A stretch of 64,000 bases of DNA, taken from contig JBCAMK010000002.1 of the NCBI GenBank assembly GCA_038503065.1, positions 124,001 through 188,000 of the forward strand, in the 5' to 3' direction. The notes beneath the pieces were generated by a model. It did not search any database. It saw nothing but the letters and a program-made list of their open reading frames with translations, and was not told the origin of the DNA. This stretch comes from Paragyromitra xinjiangensis. Taxonomy: Eukaryota > Ascomycota > Pezizomycetes > Pezizales > Discinaceae. Numbering within the stretch: position 1 is the stretch's first letter; each line of letters starts with the position of its first letter. Below are positions 23,168 through 33,467 of the stretch, one piece after another. The position numbers were made by a program, and so were the translations under genes.

Positions 23168-24324
23168 AACATCGACGCGTTTTGAATTAAGCAGCCTTTG
23201 GATGACGGTAAGCCTGCTCTCTTCTTTTTCCTATCACACGATACCATACTCGTTGAGACTTTGGTGGATTTTATGTATCTAGTCAGAATTTAATAGCAAT
23301 ATCAAAGTTCGGCTGCAGTTACTCTTTCACTGAGCAACTCCATGAATCAACCGTATAATAGGGGGTTACAGCTTAAGTCGCTGCTGTCTAACTTTTTTTC
23401 CCCCATCCCTATCGATCTCAGAACAGTTATGTGTTCCATGTAGACCCCAGGTACTATTTAACGGCAAATGCTTCTCCCATCCCAAGGAATTTCACTCAGA
23501 TTTTGGAATATCCATCTGAAAACCAGCTGAAAACGGCAACTTTAAAATGTGACCAATGGTTTCTGAGTGAGCGAATATGACCCAAATTGCATTCTTCCCA
23601 GAAACCAGAAGGATCCCATTCATTTTTTGTCTTCTCCTCCCTTAAATTGCTTCCGCTCTAACCCAGTTCCTTCAGTTTTCCATTTGTGCACTTTCTTGTT
23701 TCCTGTCCGCAATATCTAGGCGCCAACGTTGGGCAAGGGTAAGCTCATCTGACAACCCTTCGGAAATCCGAAAATAGGCATCCTATTAATGAAGCGATGC
23801 TAGGTCTAGGAATATTATTTCTAGTGCTATCGTAGCATTCTCAACATACTTAACGAATTAATCAATCAATCAATAAACATGCCCAGTAGCTTGTAAAGCA
23901 CATCAACCCTAACCCTACGCCTATTCCTGGGTGTTTACATTCCTACGAGAGCGAAACATAAATCAAAAAGTGTCGCCTTCATCCATGCTTTGTAGGTATT
24001 TGTGTGTCAATTTGGCCGTTAGGGCCCGTAGTTCCTATAAGATGATAGGAAGTAATTTGAAGAACATTGTGCATATCTAAGCAGTGACCGACGGAGTGGG
24101 ATGTAAATACTCTGTGTTGCATATCCTGACGCCTGAATTGTGGTCTACGAAGTGGGGTTATAGTTGTTCGCGGGGTGCACTTTTAGTGAGTTTCCCGCGA
24201 GAGTGCATCATCCTTCCCTGTCAGCCCCCGCCATCGTCATTCCCACCCTATCCACCGTGCACCATCCCACTACCGAAACCCCAAATTCAATTCCCCAGCA
24301 ATAGTTATCACCCAATAAGTCATC

Positions 24325-25090
24325 ATGGAAGGCGCCGAGCCACCGACCTTACCTCCGCAGATGTTCACCACATCTGCCCAGCTGCTTGATCTAACAGACA
24401 GTACGCTTATCGCTCGAAAGAAGGGGTTGGTTGGTTCGCTGCGGGCGAGGCTGACGTGAGATAGAGAAATTACTGGTTGCACTTCGTGATGGAAGAAAAT
24501 TGATTGGGGTTCTTCGGTCTTGGGATCAGGTATTTGGAGCCATTTTTATTCGTCCTTCTGTTCTGGTGGATAATTTTACTGACCTGAAGTCTGAACAGTA
24601 CGGTTAGTTCTATAACCCACCAGAATGATTCAGGCATCCAATAGAGAGGTTGTGGCTACGAAACGAGGCGAAGGAGGGTAAACGGTTCTGACTTTTTCTG
24701 GATTCCCTGGGTAGCAAATCTCGTACTCCAGAGCACCGTTGAGAGACTCTACGTCAACGATTCGTACTGCGACATTCAGCGTGGCGTTTTCATTGTGCGG
24801 GGGGAAAATGTATTACTACTGGGAGAAATTGTATGTGCTACACCATTGCCCCAAACTTCCCTACCGTAGCCGACACCGCCATCGTTCAGCTTTCCTCATT
24901 GCAGCCTTGATTTATCGTGTTACGTTAGGATCTGGATCGTGAGGACGATATCCCGTTTCGGCAAGCCTCAGTCGAAGAAGTTTTCGCGGGACAGCGGCAA
25001 ATTGACGCAGAAAAGAAACACAAAGACAAAGTTCATCGAAAGAAGTTACGTGCGCTTGGATTCGAGGATGAGGGTGAGGTGCTCGCCTAA
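24325..25090 (+). CDS. LSM1: U6 snRNA-associated Sm-like protein LSm1
   Basis: Five exons: 24325-24400, 24465-24529, 24599-24602, 24715-24830, 24929-25090 (140 aa). Sm motif 1 is LVALRDGRKLIGVLRSWDQ joined to YANLVLQSTVERLYV. Sm motif 2 is GVFIVRGENVLLLGEI. The C-terminal tail, rich in Lys, Glu and Arg (AEKKHKDKVHRKKLRAL), is typical of Lsm1 and absent from other Lsm proteins. In the cytoplasm Lsm1-7 binds the 3' ends of deadenylated mRNA and, with Pat1, promotes decapping. The third exon is only four bases (TACG), between AG and GT. It supplies Tyr and the first base of Ala, exactly the conserved DQ-YA-NL position; leaving it out breaks the frame. The gene is convergent with the kinase gene that follows (326 bp between stops). 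Confidence 0.95.
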
Positions 25091-25416
25091 AGGGCACGGG
25101 CAGAGGAGGAATTCAGGAGAGCGGAAAGTAACACACTAGGTGGAATATATCAGATGGATAGAACCTTCTTTTGGTAGGAGGAAAAAAGAAGGAAGAGTGT
25201 TCGGCCTTGTTATCTTAAACCCATGGCCTACCTCTAGAGGACAAGTAAGCAATATCTCCATATCGTTAATGGATGTGATGGATACGGAGTTCAGGAAAAT
25301 TATGGATAATTTTTTACGATTTTTCCATTACAACATTCTTGAGTTTCTATAAGACCCAGATCTCACCACATGATCCCAAAATTTCCTCCTCTTTAAATTT
25401 TTTATTGGATATCAGC
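25091..25416. other. Convergent intergenic spacer
   Basis: 326 bases between the LSM1 stop and the riboside kinase-like stop. AT-rich, probably shared 3' processing sequence; nothing else seen. Confidence 0.5.
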
Positions 25417-26364
25417 CTACCCATGTCTACGTTTCACTTCGTCGAGAATAATATCCACCGCCCACGGCAGGATAATGTTCATCGGTATATCAGCTGCTTC
25501 GGGGGCGTGAATATTTTTCGCCTCTAGTACCTCTGGATCTAGGTCACTCTCGACATCCTCCCCGACGAAAAGATGTTTATGCGATTCCACCTAGCTCAGA
25601 CACTAATAGTCAGAAACTATCGTTCAGGGTCTGCCGTGGAGTAGTTGACTCACGTAGCCTGGCCATACAATCTTATCAAAATAACCTTGGGGATCTTCCC
25701 AGAAACCTGTAACCGTCCTTTGATCAGTCCTCGAATCAGGGTGCACTTTAGGCAGATTTTATATTACCTTCCACCGTGACATACTGAATCCGAGCCTCCC
25801 GCCTCTGCTTGGCCTGATGATATCGCCTTAGAAATGTGTCTTTAAACAACAGAAACCCTGAAAGCCTCTGAATCCATTGTATATATCCTCCTCAAACAAT
25901 CATACCTTCTCGTAAGGAGCACGTAAAAATATCCTCGAATCCAACCGGCTCATGATATCATCATCATGGAACAACAAGAATCCGTCCAAGATAGCCAGTT
26001 TGACTTCGACCCCGCTATCTATAACTTTCTTTTTCGCATCTTCGACCTCCTGTGGACTAACGCCACTCTGCCCAGTTACATTCTGGTCCTCTTTGCTATC
26101 AAGGTCACTCGGCAGCTCTCCGTATTTGTGAATGTGATCCAGGGCTCGCATCAGAGCCCGGAAATCAACCGCCTCAACGCAATCCCAGTTAGCCAGCCCA
26201 TCAACCAATGGAAGTTCATTCTCGGCCAGGAAGAAATCGTCCTGGTGCAGGATGAAAGAAGATGGGCCGAACACAGTTCGGAGAAGGCGGGAGAGCGTAG
26301 TTTTTCCGGAATTAGAGAGGCCTGAAAGCCCCAGGATGAAGGCCTTCTCGTTTAGTTTCGCCAT
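25417..26364 (-). CDS. Nicotinamide riboside kinase-like P-loop kinase
   Basis: Four exons on the minus strand: 26364-25906, 25867-25768, 25706-25654, 25590-25417 (261 aa). The Walker A motif GLSNSGKTT lies at residues 15-23, followed by ILHQDDFFLAENELP with the catalytic-type Asp pair. LAILDGFLLFHDDD follows before the lid region. The C-terminal half holds RREARIQYVTVEGFWEDPQG and YFDKIVWPGYVESHKHLF, the pattern of the Nrk1/uridine kinase-like family. The enzyme should phosphorylate nicotinamide riboside (or a related nucleoside) to the mononucleotide in NAD salvage. The true start is the ATG at 26364; the reading frame upstream begins only with TTG. Intron 1 is very short (38 nt), so the exon 1/2 join (YEK|RLSGFLLF) is the least certain part. 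Confidence 0.82.
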
Positions 26365-26833
26365 GTTGGTTTGTGTCAAATACTTGGGATTCCTCTATCT
26401 ATGGAGAGCTGCGGGAATTTAACAGCGGGGGTGAGCTGAAATTCTTGGCAAAGAGCCCCATTCTTATTAAAACCGCTACCGCAATCATTGGTAGTGCAAG
26501 GCTGACTTTAAATTCATCGCATAAATTTTTATAACCCCAACTGACCAGCACCCAAAATAATCACCCAAAATAAGAAAATAAAATAAAATAAAATATAGCT
26601 GTGATGGGTTGGGCAATATGTCTATTATGGGAGTACCATCCCGGATCTACAGTAAATGGTCAGTATAAGCATCTACTGTATGAGCTCTCCTATATTGATC
26701 CTTTAATTTTTGTAAGGGCTCGATCATATTAGTAGCCATAATGAGCACGCACCGTTTATAATACAATTTTATAACCTTGACTAATGTTCGAAACTTGAGG
26801 TTATATTATGAGATTATGACAACATGCTTCACG
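26365..26833. other. Intergenic spacer with A-rich repeat
   Basis: Between the mpaB-like stop and the riboside kinase-like start. It holds an (AAAAT)n tract at 26575-26594. A small palindromic pair follows, TACAGTA near 26649 and TACTGTA near 26673, flanking 17 bases. No gene. Confidence 0.5.
26575..26594. repeat. Simple repeat (AAAAT)n
   Basis: Four units of AAAAT downstream of nothing coding, in the spacer upstream of the riboside kinase-like gene. Short simple repeat, no function inferred. Confidence 0.7.
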
Positions 26834-28738
26834 TTACCCTAGCACTGCAGTAGGGCTGGAGTTCGCGGGATTAACACTGGTAAGGCTGAAGACAAGTGGT
26901 CCGACCAACCGCAGGAACCTCCCAAAAAGCCATATTCCGACCAGCCCCATGAAACCAAGAATGACCAAACAAATCAACAATATCTGTATACTCCTTCTTT
27001 CAGCCGTACCTTTCATCTTTCCCCATGTTTTTTCCATGTCTACCTTCCCTGCCTCGGTCTTCGTTGCGAACTGCGGTACAAACTGAAACTCAAAGTTTGT
27101 CGCTCCTCCCAAACCACTTTTACCGTCAACAATAATTGCGTACACCATCTTCTTGACCAATGGGATCCTGCGTTTATCAAAGCTCGGGAATATGCGGCCA
27201 GCATATGCAATGTAACAGCAAAACACGCACTGCGCAAATACCAAGACTTTACTCAAGAAAGATGTCTGTGGAAGACCAAGCATATCACACAACTCATCGC
27301 CATTAAGCCAGCGGGCTACGGCGACGATGAAGTCCGACGAGGGATAAAACGGAGGCTGTCCAGCCAGAACAGATACGACATTTTGGCTCAGGATCTTTGA
27401 ATTCTCAGACGGGTTCATCCCGTGATACGCAATGGCCTCCGTGTAGGCTTTGGCCAATTCTGGCGTTGCCAATGCGCTAATTGAAAATATTAGAACCTAT
27501 GTATGGTTTCCCCGAACCCACTATCCCCTAGCATAAGTCTAGTATAAAGAAGATGCTTACTCTGTCGGACAACCCATGTAGTGCGCAATCAACCTCCAGA
27601 GGGCTAGATAATCCTTTATCCTATAAAGCATAAATTCAGACAGCCATAAAAAATAACTGATATTGGAAGAAAAGCCTACTCTTGTTTTCGCAGGAACAAG
27701 CCTTGTTTCGGCAATGACCCCCATATCAGAACTGCACTAAATGACAGTATAGTGGCAATCGAGTCAAGGTCATTGATCGGGACACCAAACGCCTCAACAT
27801 CATAATACTCCGGATTTGCGTCCCGAAGCTTCAATATCCTCGCGCGGACAGCGGCATGGAGCAAACGGACCTTTACGTTAGATTTGTGGCCTTCCCCGCC
27901 AGGCTGAATCGATTCGAGAGATAGTGTACACTACATGTATGGATTACACCCAATTATCGACCAAAAGAGTTAAGAGTTAATAAGGCTGACAGGGGTTCAC
28001 AAACCTGCAAGATATACCTAAAATAACCATGAACAACAGATTAGTATCTCGCTGCACCTACATAAAACGACTGTCAAAATCAAGGTCATGATGATGAAAA
28101 GACCTACTGCGCGGTCTCAAGCATCCGACGTCTGGCAACTGATTCCGAGAATCCTCCTGTACGAACCAATACCTCCGTTATTCGACTCATGCCCTAATCG
28201 CACCAATTCTCCATCAATGAGTGATGTATGCAAAAATCATGTAACACCACAAATATCAAAGATTACAGACCATTCCGCCCAAAAGGCTTTGATAAGTCAA
28301 GCTATATTGCATCGGGGTGTAATACCGATAGAAAACCTACACAGCACCAAATCACGAATAAGCCCTCACCTTTCAATCTAAACTCCATTTTAGTAACAAC
28401 CACATGCATACTTCCTGGCCCCTCTCTATCTGCTCCCAGTCAACCCATTCCGGTATGTCATTAACCTCACTCCACAACCTCATCAACACGTCGTCCGTTT
28501 CATGTTCTTCCTTAAACGTGGTGTACAGATCACGTTTCCCTCGCATCGCATTCAGCCTGGTTAGGGCTTCGTCCGCAAGTGTATCCCATTTACTTTGGAT
28601 TATTGCTTGCTGCTCTAGTCCTGGATGCAAGGGAGACCAATCGAACGAGTGCCCCCACGCTTTGCGGAAAACTGACGATTCATTTGTGTCCGTACTTGTA
28701 CCGCTGAGAAATGCACCGATTCTGTGGATCCAGCTCAT
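26834..28738 (-). CDS. mpaB-like ER-bound oxygenase, DUF2236 / rubber oxygenase-like domain
   Basis: Seven exons on the minus strand: 28738-28412, 28336-28271, 28193-28108, 28017-28005, 27930-27680, 27620-27561, 27476-26834 (481 aa). Conserved blocks in order: IPEWVDWEQIERGQEVFYRY, TYQSLLGGMGMSRITEVLVR, TGGFSESVARRRMLETAQ, VKVRLLHAAVRARILKLRD, FGVPINDLDSIATI, DYLALWRLIAHYMGCPTD, RWLNGDELCDMLGL. These match the haem-dependent oxygenase family that includes MpaB and bacterial latex-clearing protein; the LLHAAVR histidine region is the expected haem environment. Two hydrophobic helices (about 340 and 450) suggest membrane anchoring. Exon 4 has 13 nt (encodes YILQ with one neighbouring base). The substrate cannot be told; no secondary-metabolite cluster surrounds it. 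The frame upstream of the ATG begins at TTG. Confidence 0.85.
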
Positions 28739-29766
28739 ACTTATTTTCTTGCTGTTTGTCAAGTTCCAATTCGTGGTATACGCGAGACGTTTCGTCTAGA
28801 GATGTTGGAGTGGAGAGAAGCAAGAGGAAAGTGGGAAGCTGGCAAGAAAGAAAGAAAGATGGGGATATTGCTCGTGATGTAATTGTTATTCCAAGCCCTC
28901 GCAAAGTAGCGCTAGTGAAGCCCCGCAGAACGAGCCAGCAAGCACCTCTACGGCGTCGGGCGGATTTCAGACTCATGATACCACTCATTTCTCGGCTATT
29001 GATACAGTTGCACATCCCGGATATATCATTTCGACGGGATGCATAATCTACAAAAGCCACCAATCATCATGTTGAATGGGACGACCGATTGGCGTCTTGG
29101 CAGCAGACGCTATTTCGAACCATTTTCTATGACCAGACTGTTACACAAAACTCTTTGGAACAGTTAATTGCAAGCAATGGTCCAATAGACCTTATTTCCT
29201 TCCTTGCCGTTTCTGCAAAGCAAAACCCATTCCTTTGAAACCTCTGCTCCCTTCCGTATTCTCTTTCTCCCCACCATCCCAAATTTCAGACAGCAAAACT
29301 CCCTCCCAGATATTGTAAACTTTACACTTTGTACACCTGCCTCCCACCCCTATATCCTATATCCACTGATGTCCTTGAAGAAAGTAAGGAAAAGCGATCC
29401 TGAAGTAAATCCTAAAAAAATAATAAAAACCGACCCCCAACCAAAATAGAGAAGCAACCCAGAAGCTGAAGAATAGACGAAAAGAAAGAGATGCCCAGCC
29501 CGTGTAAAAGACGCAAAGAAAAAACTAGTGTACATTAATTAAAACCCTGTGAAAGATATAAAGAAGGTATAAAGGTGAAAAAAAAAGAAATCAAAGCAAA
29601 GTCAAAATACCAACCCACCGAGGATAGAAAAAATTAAACACACAAACACCCCTTTTAAGAATAACAAAGAAGAACCCATCCGAAGTGACCGACGAAATTC
29701 AACGCATGACAAATGAAACCGAGCTGAGGACCTAGTGTTTAATATAAAGCCTGGAATTCCCGATCC
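28739..29766. other. Intergenic, 1 kb
   Basis: Promoter of the mpaB-like gene and 3' region of the WD40 gene. The plus strand is A-rich from 29380 to 29700, meaning a T-rich 3' untranslated region of the minus-strand WD40 gene. No gene. Confidence 0.5.
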
Positions 29767-32700
29767 TTAACCTTCCCCTGTAGTTTCCACCACTTTCTTT
29801 TTCCTCTCCCTGGGCAATGGTGCCTTAGTCTCCAGCCTCTCGCTGACAATTGACACCAACCGCTCTGAATATGTATCCAGTAATTGCGTCATCAAATCTC
29901 GTCCCACACCGTCGTGTCCTATATTCCCCCGAATCGATCCGTTAGATCGGCCCCTTATTTTCCCTTCCTTATCTCCTGCAATCCCCAACTCCTTGGCGGT
30001 TAGCCCCAATTCCCTTTGTAGCTCCTTCATCACTTCTGGCTTCACTCCTTCCTTGGCACCCGCATCAATCCTCTTCCGAAAACTTCTTAAGCTACGAGAA
30101 AGACTCTCAGCGAGTCCGTTCATGTTCCCAGCAGCGGCCAGTGTCTCAGGCGGAGTATTAGAGCTCCCCACACTTTTCGTTCGCGGTCTCGTAGTAGAAC
30201 TCGCTCTCCGTAAAGGGACAGGAGCAGTTGCAGCTTTAGTGGTGGTCGGGCTTGGCGTGCGGTTGCGATTTTTTCGACTCTCCCGTCCAGGGGCTGGAGG
30301 TGTAGGTGTTCTTTTCCGATTATCCCGCGCAGTGTTCGAAGGCCGAGCAGCTACATCGAAAACCGGAGTGGACGGGGATACTGAGTCGTCTGACGTTGTC
30401 GAGGGTGTTGGTGTCGCTGACGACCCCGAAACTGTACCTGGTAATACCGATGGTAAAGTCGGCGCTCCTCTCGAACTCACTGTCCGGTTCATCCCATATG
30501 CCGAAGTTTTACGTCTTAACGTCCGTGGAGGAGATGAACCCGTGGTATGGGCAGATGCAGGTCTGATAGCAGTTTGTGTTGAACCCTGCTTCGGGGCGAA
30601 ATCCATCAATTCGGTCCGGCTCAGCACCCTCCTGAGTGGTGGTCTAGTGGCCGTCATTTCTTTCCTTGGCAGATTGCCGTCCGTGTCCGTAGTTGCTACC
30701 TCCAGTTCAGTTATAGCTACAGGATACTTAGGCGTGAAACCCCATATCATGATCGTCCCATCTGTACCAGTGCTAATAACGATTGTTTGTCCTGACTCCT
30801 CACCCTTTTTCGGCTCTCGTTCCAACAATGCTACATCGCTCACTCCTTCCGTATGTCCCCATTCCTTATCAATAAGATTTCCTGATAAATCGTATAGCCG
30901 TATGCTTTTGTCCGTTGTTGATATCCCTGCAAGAACTCTAGTCCGTGGAAACCCCCTGTCTTTGCTAACCGTGACAGCATCCATTACCACAGCATCGCCC
31001 GATTCGTCTGTCGCTCTAAAACAATGAAGGCTTTTTCCAGTGTTCAAATCGAATTTCTGAATCTGCCGATCCATGGTAGACACGATAAGCATTGAATCTG
31101 AAAGAGGTGTCATATGTACTGGTGATGCCTTTGTTGTGAGAATCCGGACAGGCAAATAAGCCACGGTAATAGTCCCATCAATCGCCTCTCGACGACACAA
31201 TTCCCTGATAACGATCGTTCGGTCCGCTGAGCAAGATAGAAGTTTATTTCCATTTTCCAACAGTAAAACCCGCGACACACTAGCTGTATGATCATCCAGT
31301 GTCTGAGTCAGGACCCACCCATCTGCAGTTTTGTGAAACACTTGCACTGTACGATCTCTCGAACAGCTAGCAATGGTTCCTTGATGAATTGCTATATCCA
31401 TGATTTCCGAGGCATGAGCCTTCACGGCGTATTGGCATTTCCGATGCTTGCCATCAATCACACTGATTGACCTATTAGTTTAACCCAAAAAGAAAATAAT
31501 TTTTCAAAAGTTGATGAAATACCGTAAAACACCATATTTATCACCTGTCACGAATAGATCTCCGTGTTCTGATACCCTCACAACTTTCAATTCATTTGCA
31601 ACATCGTCCTCGCTCTCCATCGGTTGCTCCAATTCGACTTGAAACTCTCCCCTATTCACACCATCCAAATTCCAAAACAAAACAGCGCCACCAGATGACC
31701 AAGTAAAGAAAAGGGCATCAGAAAAGCGATTCGCAGGAAGCAGTCGAACACCGAGGCAAGCATCCTTGTGAGCTGGCAATTCGCGAATTAGTGAGTTGGG
31801 GACAGGGACACCATCTACAGTAGACATATTGATCATCTTAAGCGACCGGTTGGAGTCGAGAGTAAATAAATGGCCGAGCATGCTTGCCATGGCAAGGACA
31901 TCAGCGGGTCGACATCCAACAGGAAGGAATGGAGAGCTGGAGCGCGATGACGAAGGTGATTCTGGCGGTGTTGAAGGTACAATCTCTTTCAAAACCAAGG
32001 CCCTGAAAATAATCAGTGTGCGTCTCTCGAATCCGACTGGAGCGCTACCGACCGAATGTTCCCGTGCCTGCCTGCTACCCAGGCAAATTTTGATTCCGCA
32101 TCGACGGTAATGGAGCTGACGCCGAATTCCGCATTCGCGACCCTAGAGAACCGAAGCCCACCCTCTTCGAGCAAACAGATATCCCCTTTTTCCGTACAAA
32201 CCAACGCCTTGTCATCTGATATACCGACAACGCAACTCATCGTTAAATCCGACATACTACCCAAGAGTGCATTTCGACCGTGAAGAACCTTGGGTCCTGG
32301 ACTAATGGGCTTTTGCTGTCTGGCTGTCAGCCTCGTTTTGCGACTGATTGACAAAGATTTGCTCACATCTTCTTCGGTCCTCCAAATCTTGACATGCCGT
32401 GTCCCCACACTATCCAATGGTCAATAGGTTATTCAAATGTATCGGAGTATGGACTACGGACGTAACAAGACTCTTGCCCATCCATGCAATCTGTCGCACG
32501 AAACTTGTGCATTTGTTGCTCGAATGAAGACGGACCAGCCCATTTCTATTCGCATTCAAAGCCCATATGTAGACAAATCCACTACGAAATTATAGCACTA
32601 ATCAGCACTTGATAAAACCTCACGTGATGCAAGAATTGCTTACTCGTTCATTGTGCCTATACTGGCCAAGTATCGTGAGCATGCGCTGAAAGCAACGTCG

Positions 32701-33467
32701 CGAACACCAAAGGTGTGTTCGGACATGGCAGCAGCAGGGATATCACTGGGTACATCCTTGGACATTGAAAAAATTAAAATCCTAGGGTTATATCCAGTCT
32801 ACCAAGAAATTTTGAAATTTAGCATGGATAATCACTCGATGGCAACGGACTCGGTACGTACTTCTCCAACAGCAAGCCACTTCCCATCAGGACTAAAAGA
32901 TAAACAAGTCGCAGCCTTTATCCGTTCACGGGCTGACCATGTCCTAGTACTTGGCGAATCATCCTGAGCGAATGGAGATGCAGAGTTAGTGTATTGATAA
33001 CCAATTCCTGCTTCACGTAATGATGCTGCAGTCCTATTCCTTGTCTCTTGAATATAACTAGTAGGTGTTGATGGGGCAAATGATGCACCAGTTGCGGCGA
33101 GAGTAGGGGCGTTAGGTCGGGCACGGAAAAATCGTTGCGTAATCTGTAGTTCGTCGTCAAGATGAACCACAACGGCAGCAGCACCAGCAGTATAAGCGAA
33201 GGATCGTGATGGTGGGTGACTATCGAACGCGGTGGTAGAACAGCCTATCACGCGTCTCAGGGAGAGGCCACAATCGGAAAATGGGGAAGCTGACGAAGCC
33301 GAAGATGAGTTTTGTCGGCTCTTGCTCTGTGATCGGGAGTTGGAGCGAGAAGAAAGAAAGACGGGAGAATTGTTGTTCGGGGTTGCAGTAGGGGTTAGTT
33401 TAAGGTTGGGTATGCCTCCAGAATTCTTGGGAATGGGTGTGAAGAAGCCTGACATTCTGTCCTTCAT
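29767..33467 (-). CDS. Large WD40 protein, WDR62/MABP1-like
   Basis: Six exons on the minus strand: 33467-32862, 32798-32644, 32581-32462, 32409-32053, 32002-31523, 31462-29767 (1137 aa). A Ser-rich N-terminus leads into two successive WD40 propellers. Recognisable pieces: CLSFSPDGKWLAVGETGYN, SEHTFGVRDVAFSACSRYL, SNKCTSFVRQIAWMG, VTVGTRHVKIWR, VKAHASEIMDIAIHQG, ASCSRDRTVQVFHK and LLSCSADRTIVIREL. The order and the GYNPRIL and GTRHVKIW elements match the WDR62/MAPKBP1 group. The last 350 residues are Ser/Thr/Pro-rich, ending in a likely coiled coil (KRIDAGAKEGVKPEVMKELQ onwards). A scaffold role, for example in spindle or kinase signalling, follows from animal relatives; fungal function is not known to me. 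The start is the ATG at 33467; the frame further upstream begins at TTG. Confidence 0.87.

Larger units (their letters stand above)
20939..24324. other. Intergenic 3.4 kb region rich in repeats
   Basis: Between the dehydrogenase and LSM1 genes. It holds an A-rich tandem tract (21063-21088), a long inverted repeat (21772-21832), a MITE (22188-22367) and a 24-bp degenerate tandem repeat (22945-23167). Apart from the repeat-coding frame at 22861-23247 (minus) no gene is supported. The 3' part (24.1-24.3 kb) is the C-rich LSM1 leader. Confidence 0.55.

Noticed and set aside
23903..23917. Telomere-like CCCTAACCCTA
   Set aside because: Only two units in the middle of a window with genes on both sides; chance match.
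26365..26379. Longer N-terminus of the riboside kinase-like protein (also 28762, 33491, 46716, 40101 and 5701 in other genes)
   Set aside because: These starts are TTG or GTG; nuclear fungal genes start at ATG, so the first in-frame ATG was used.
26649..26680. Second small transposon with TACAGTA/TACTGTA ends
   Set aside because: Arms of only seven bases and no longer similarity to the MITE at 22188.
29993..31027. 344-codon plus-strand open frame opposite the WD40 gene
   Set aside because: It is the antisense shadow of a well-supported WD40 exon.
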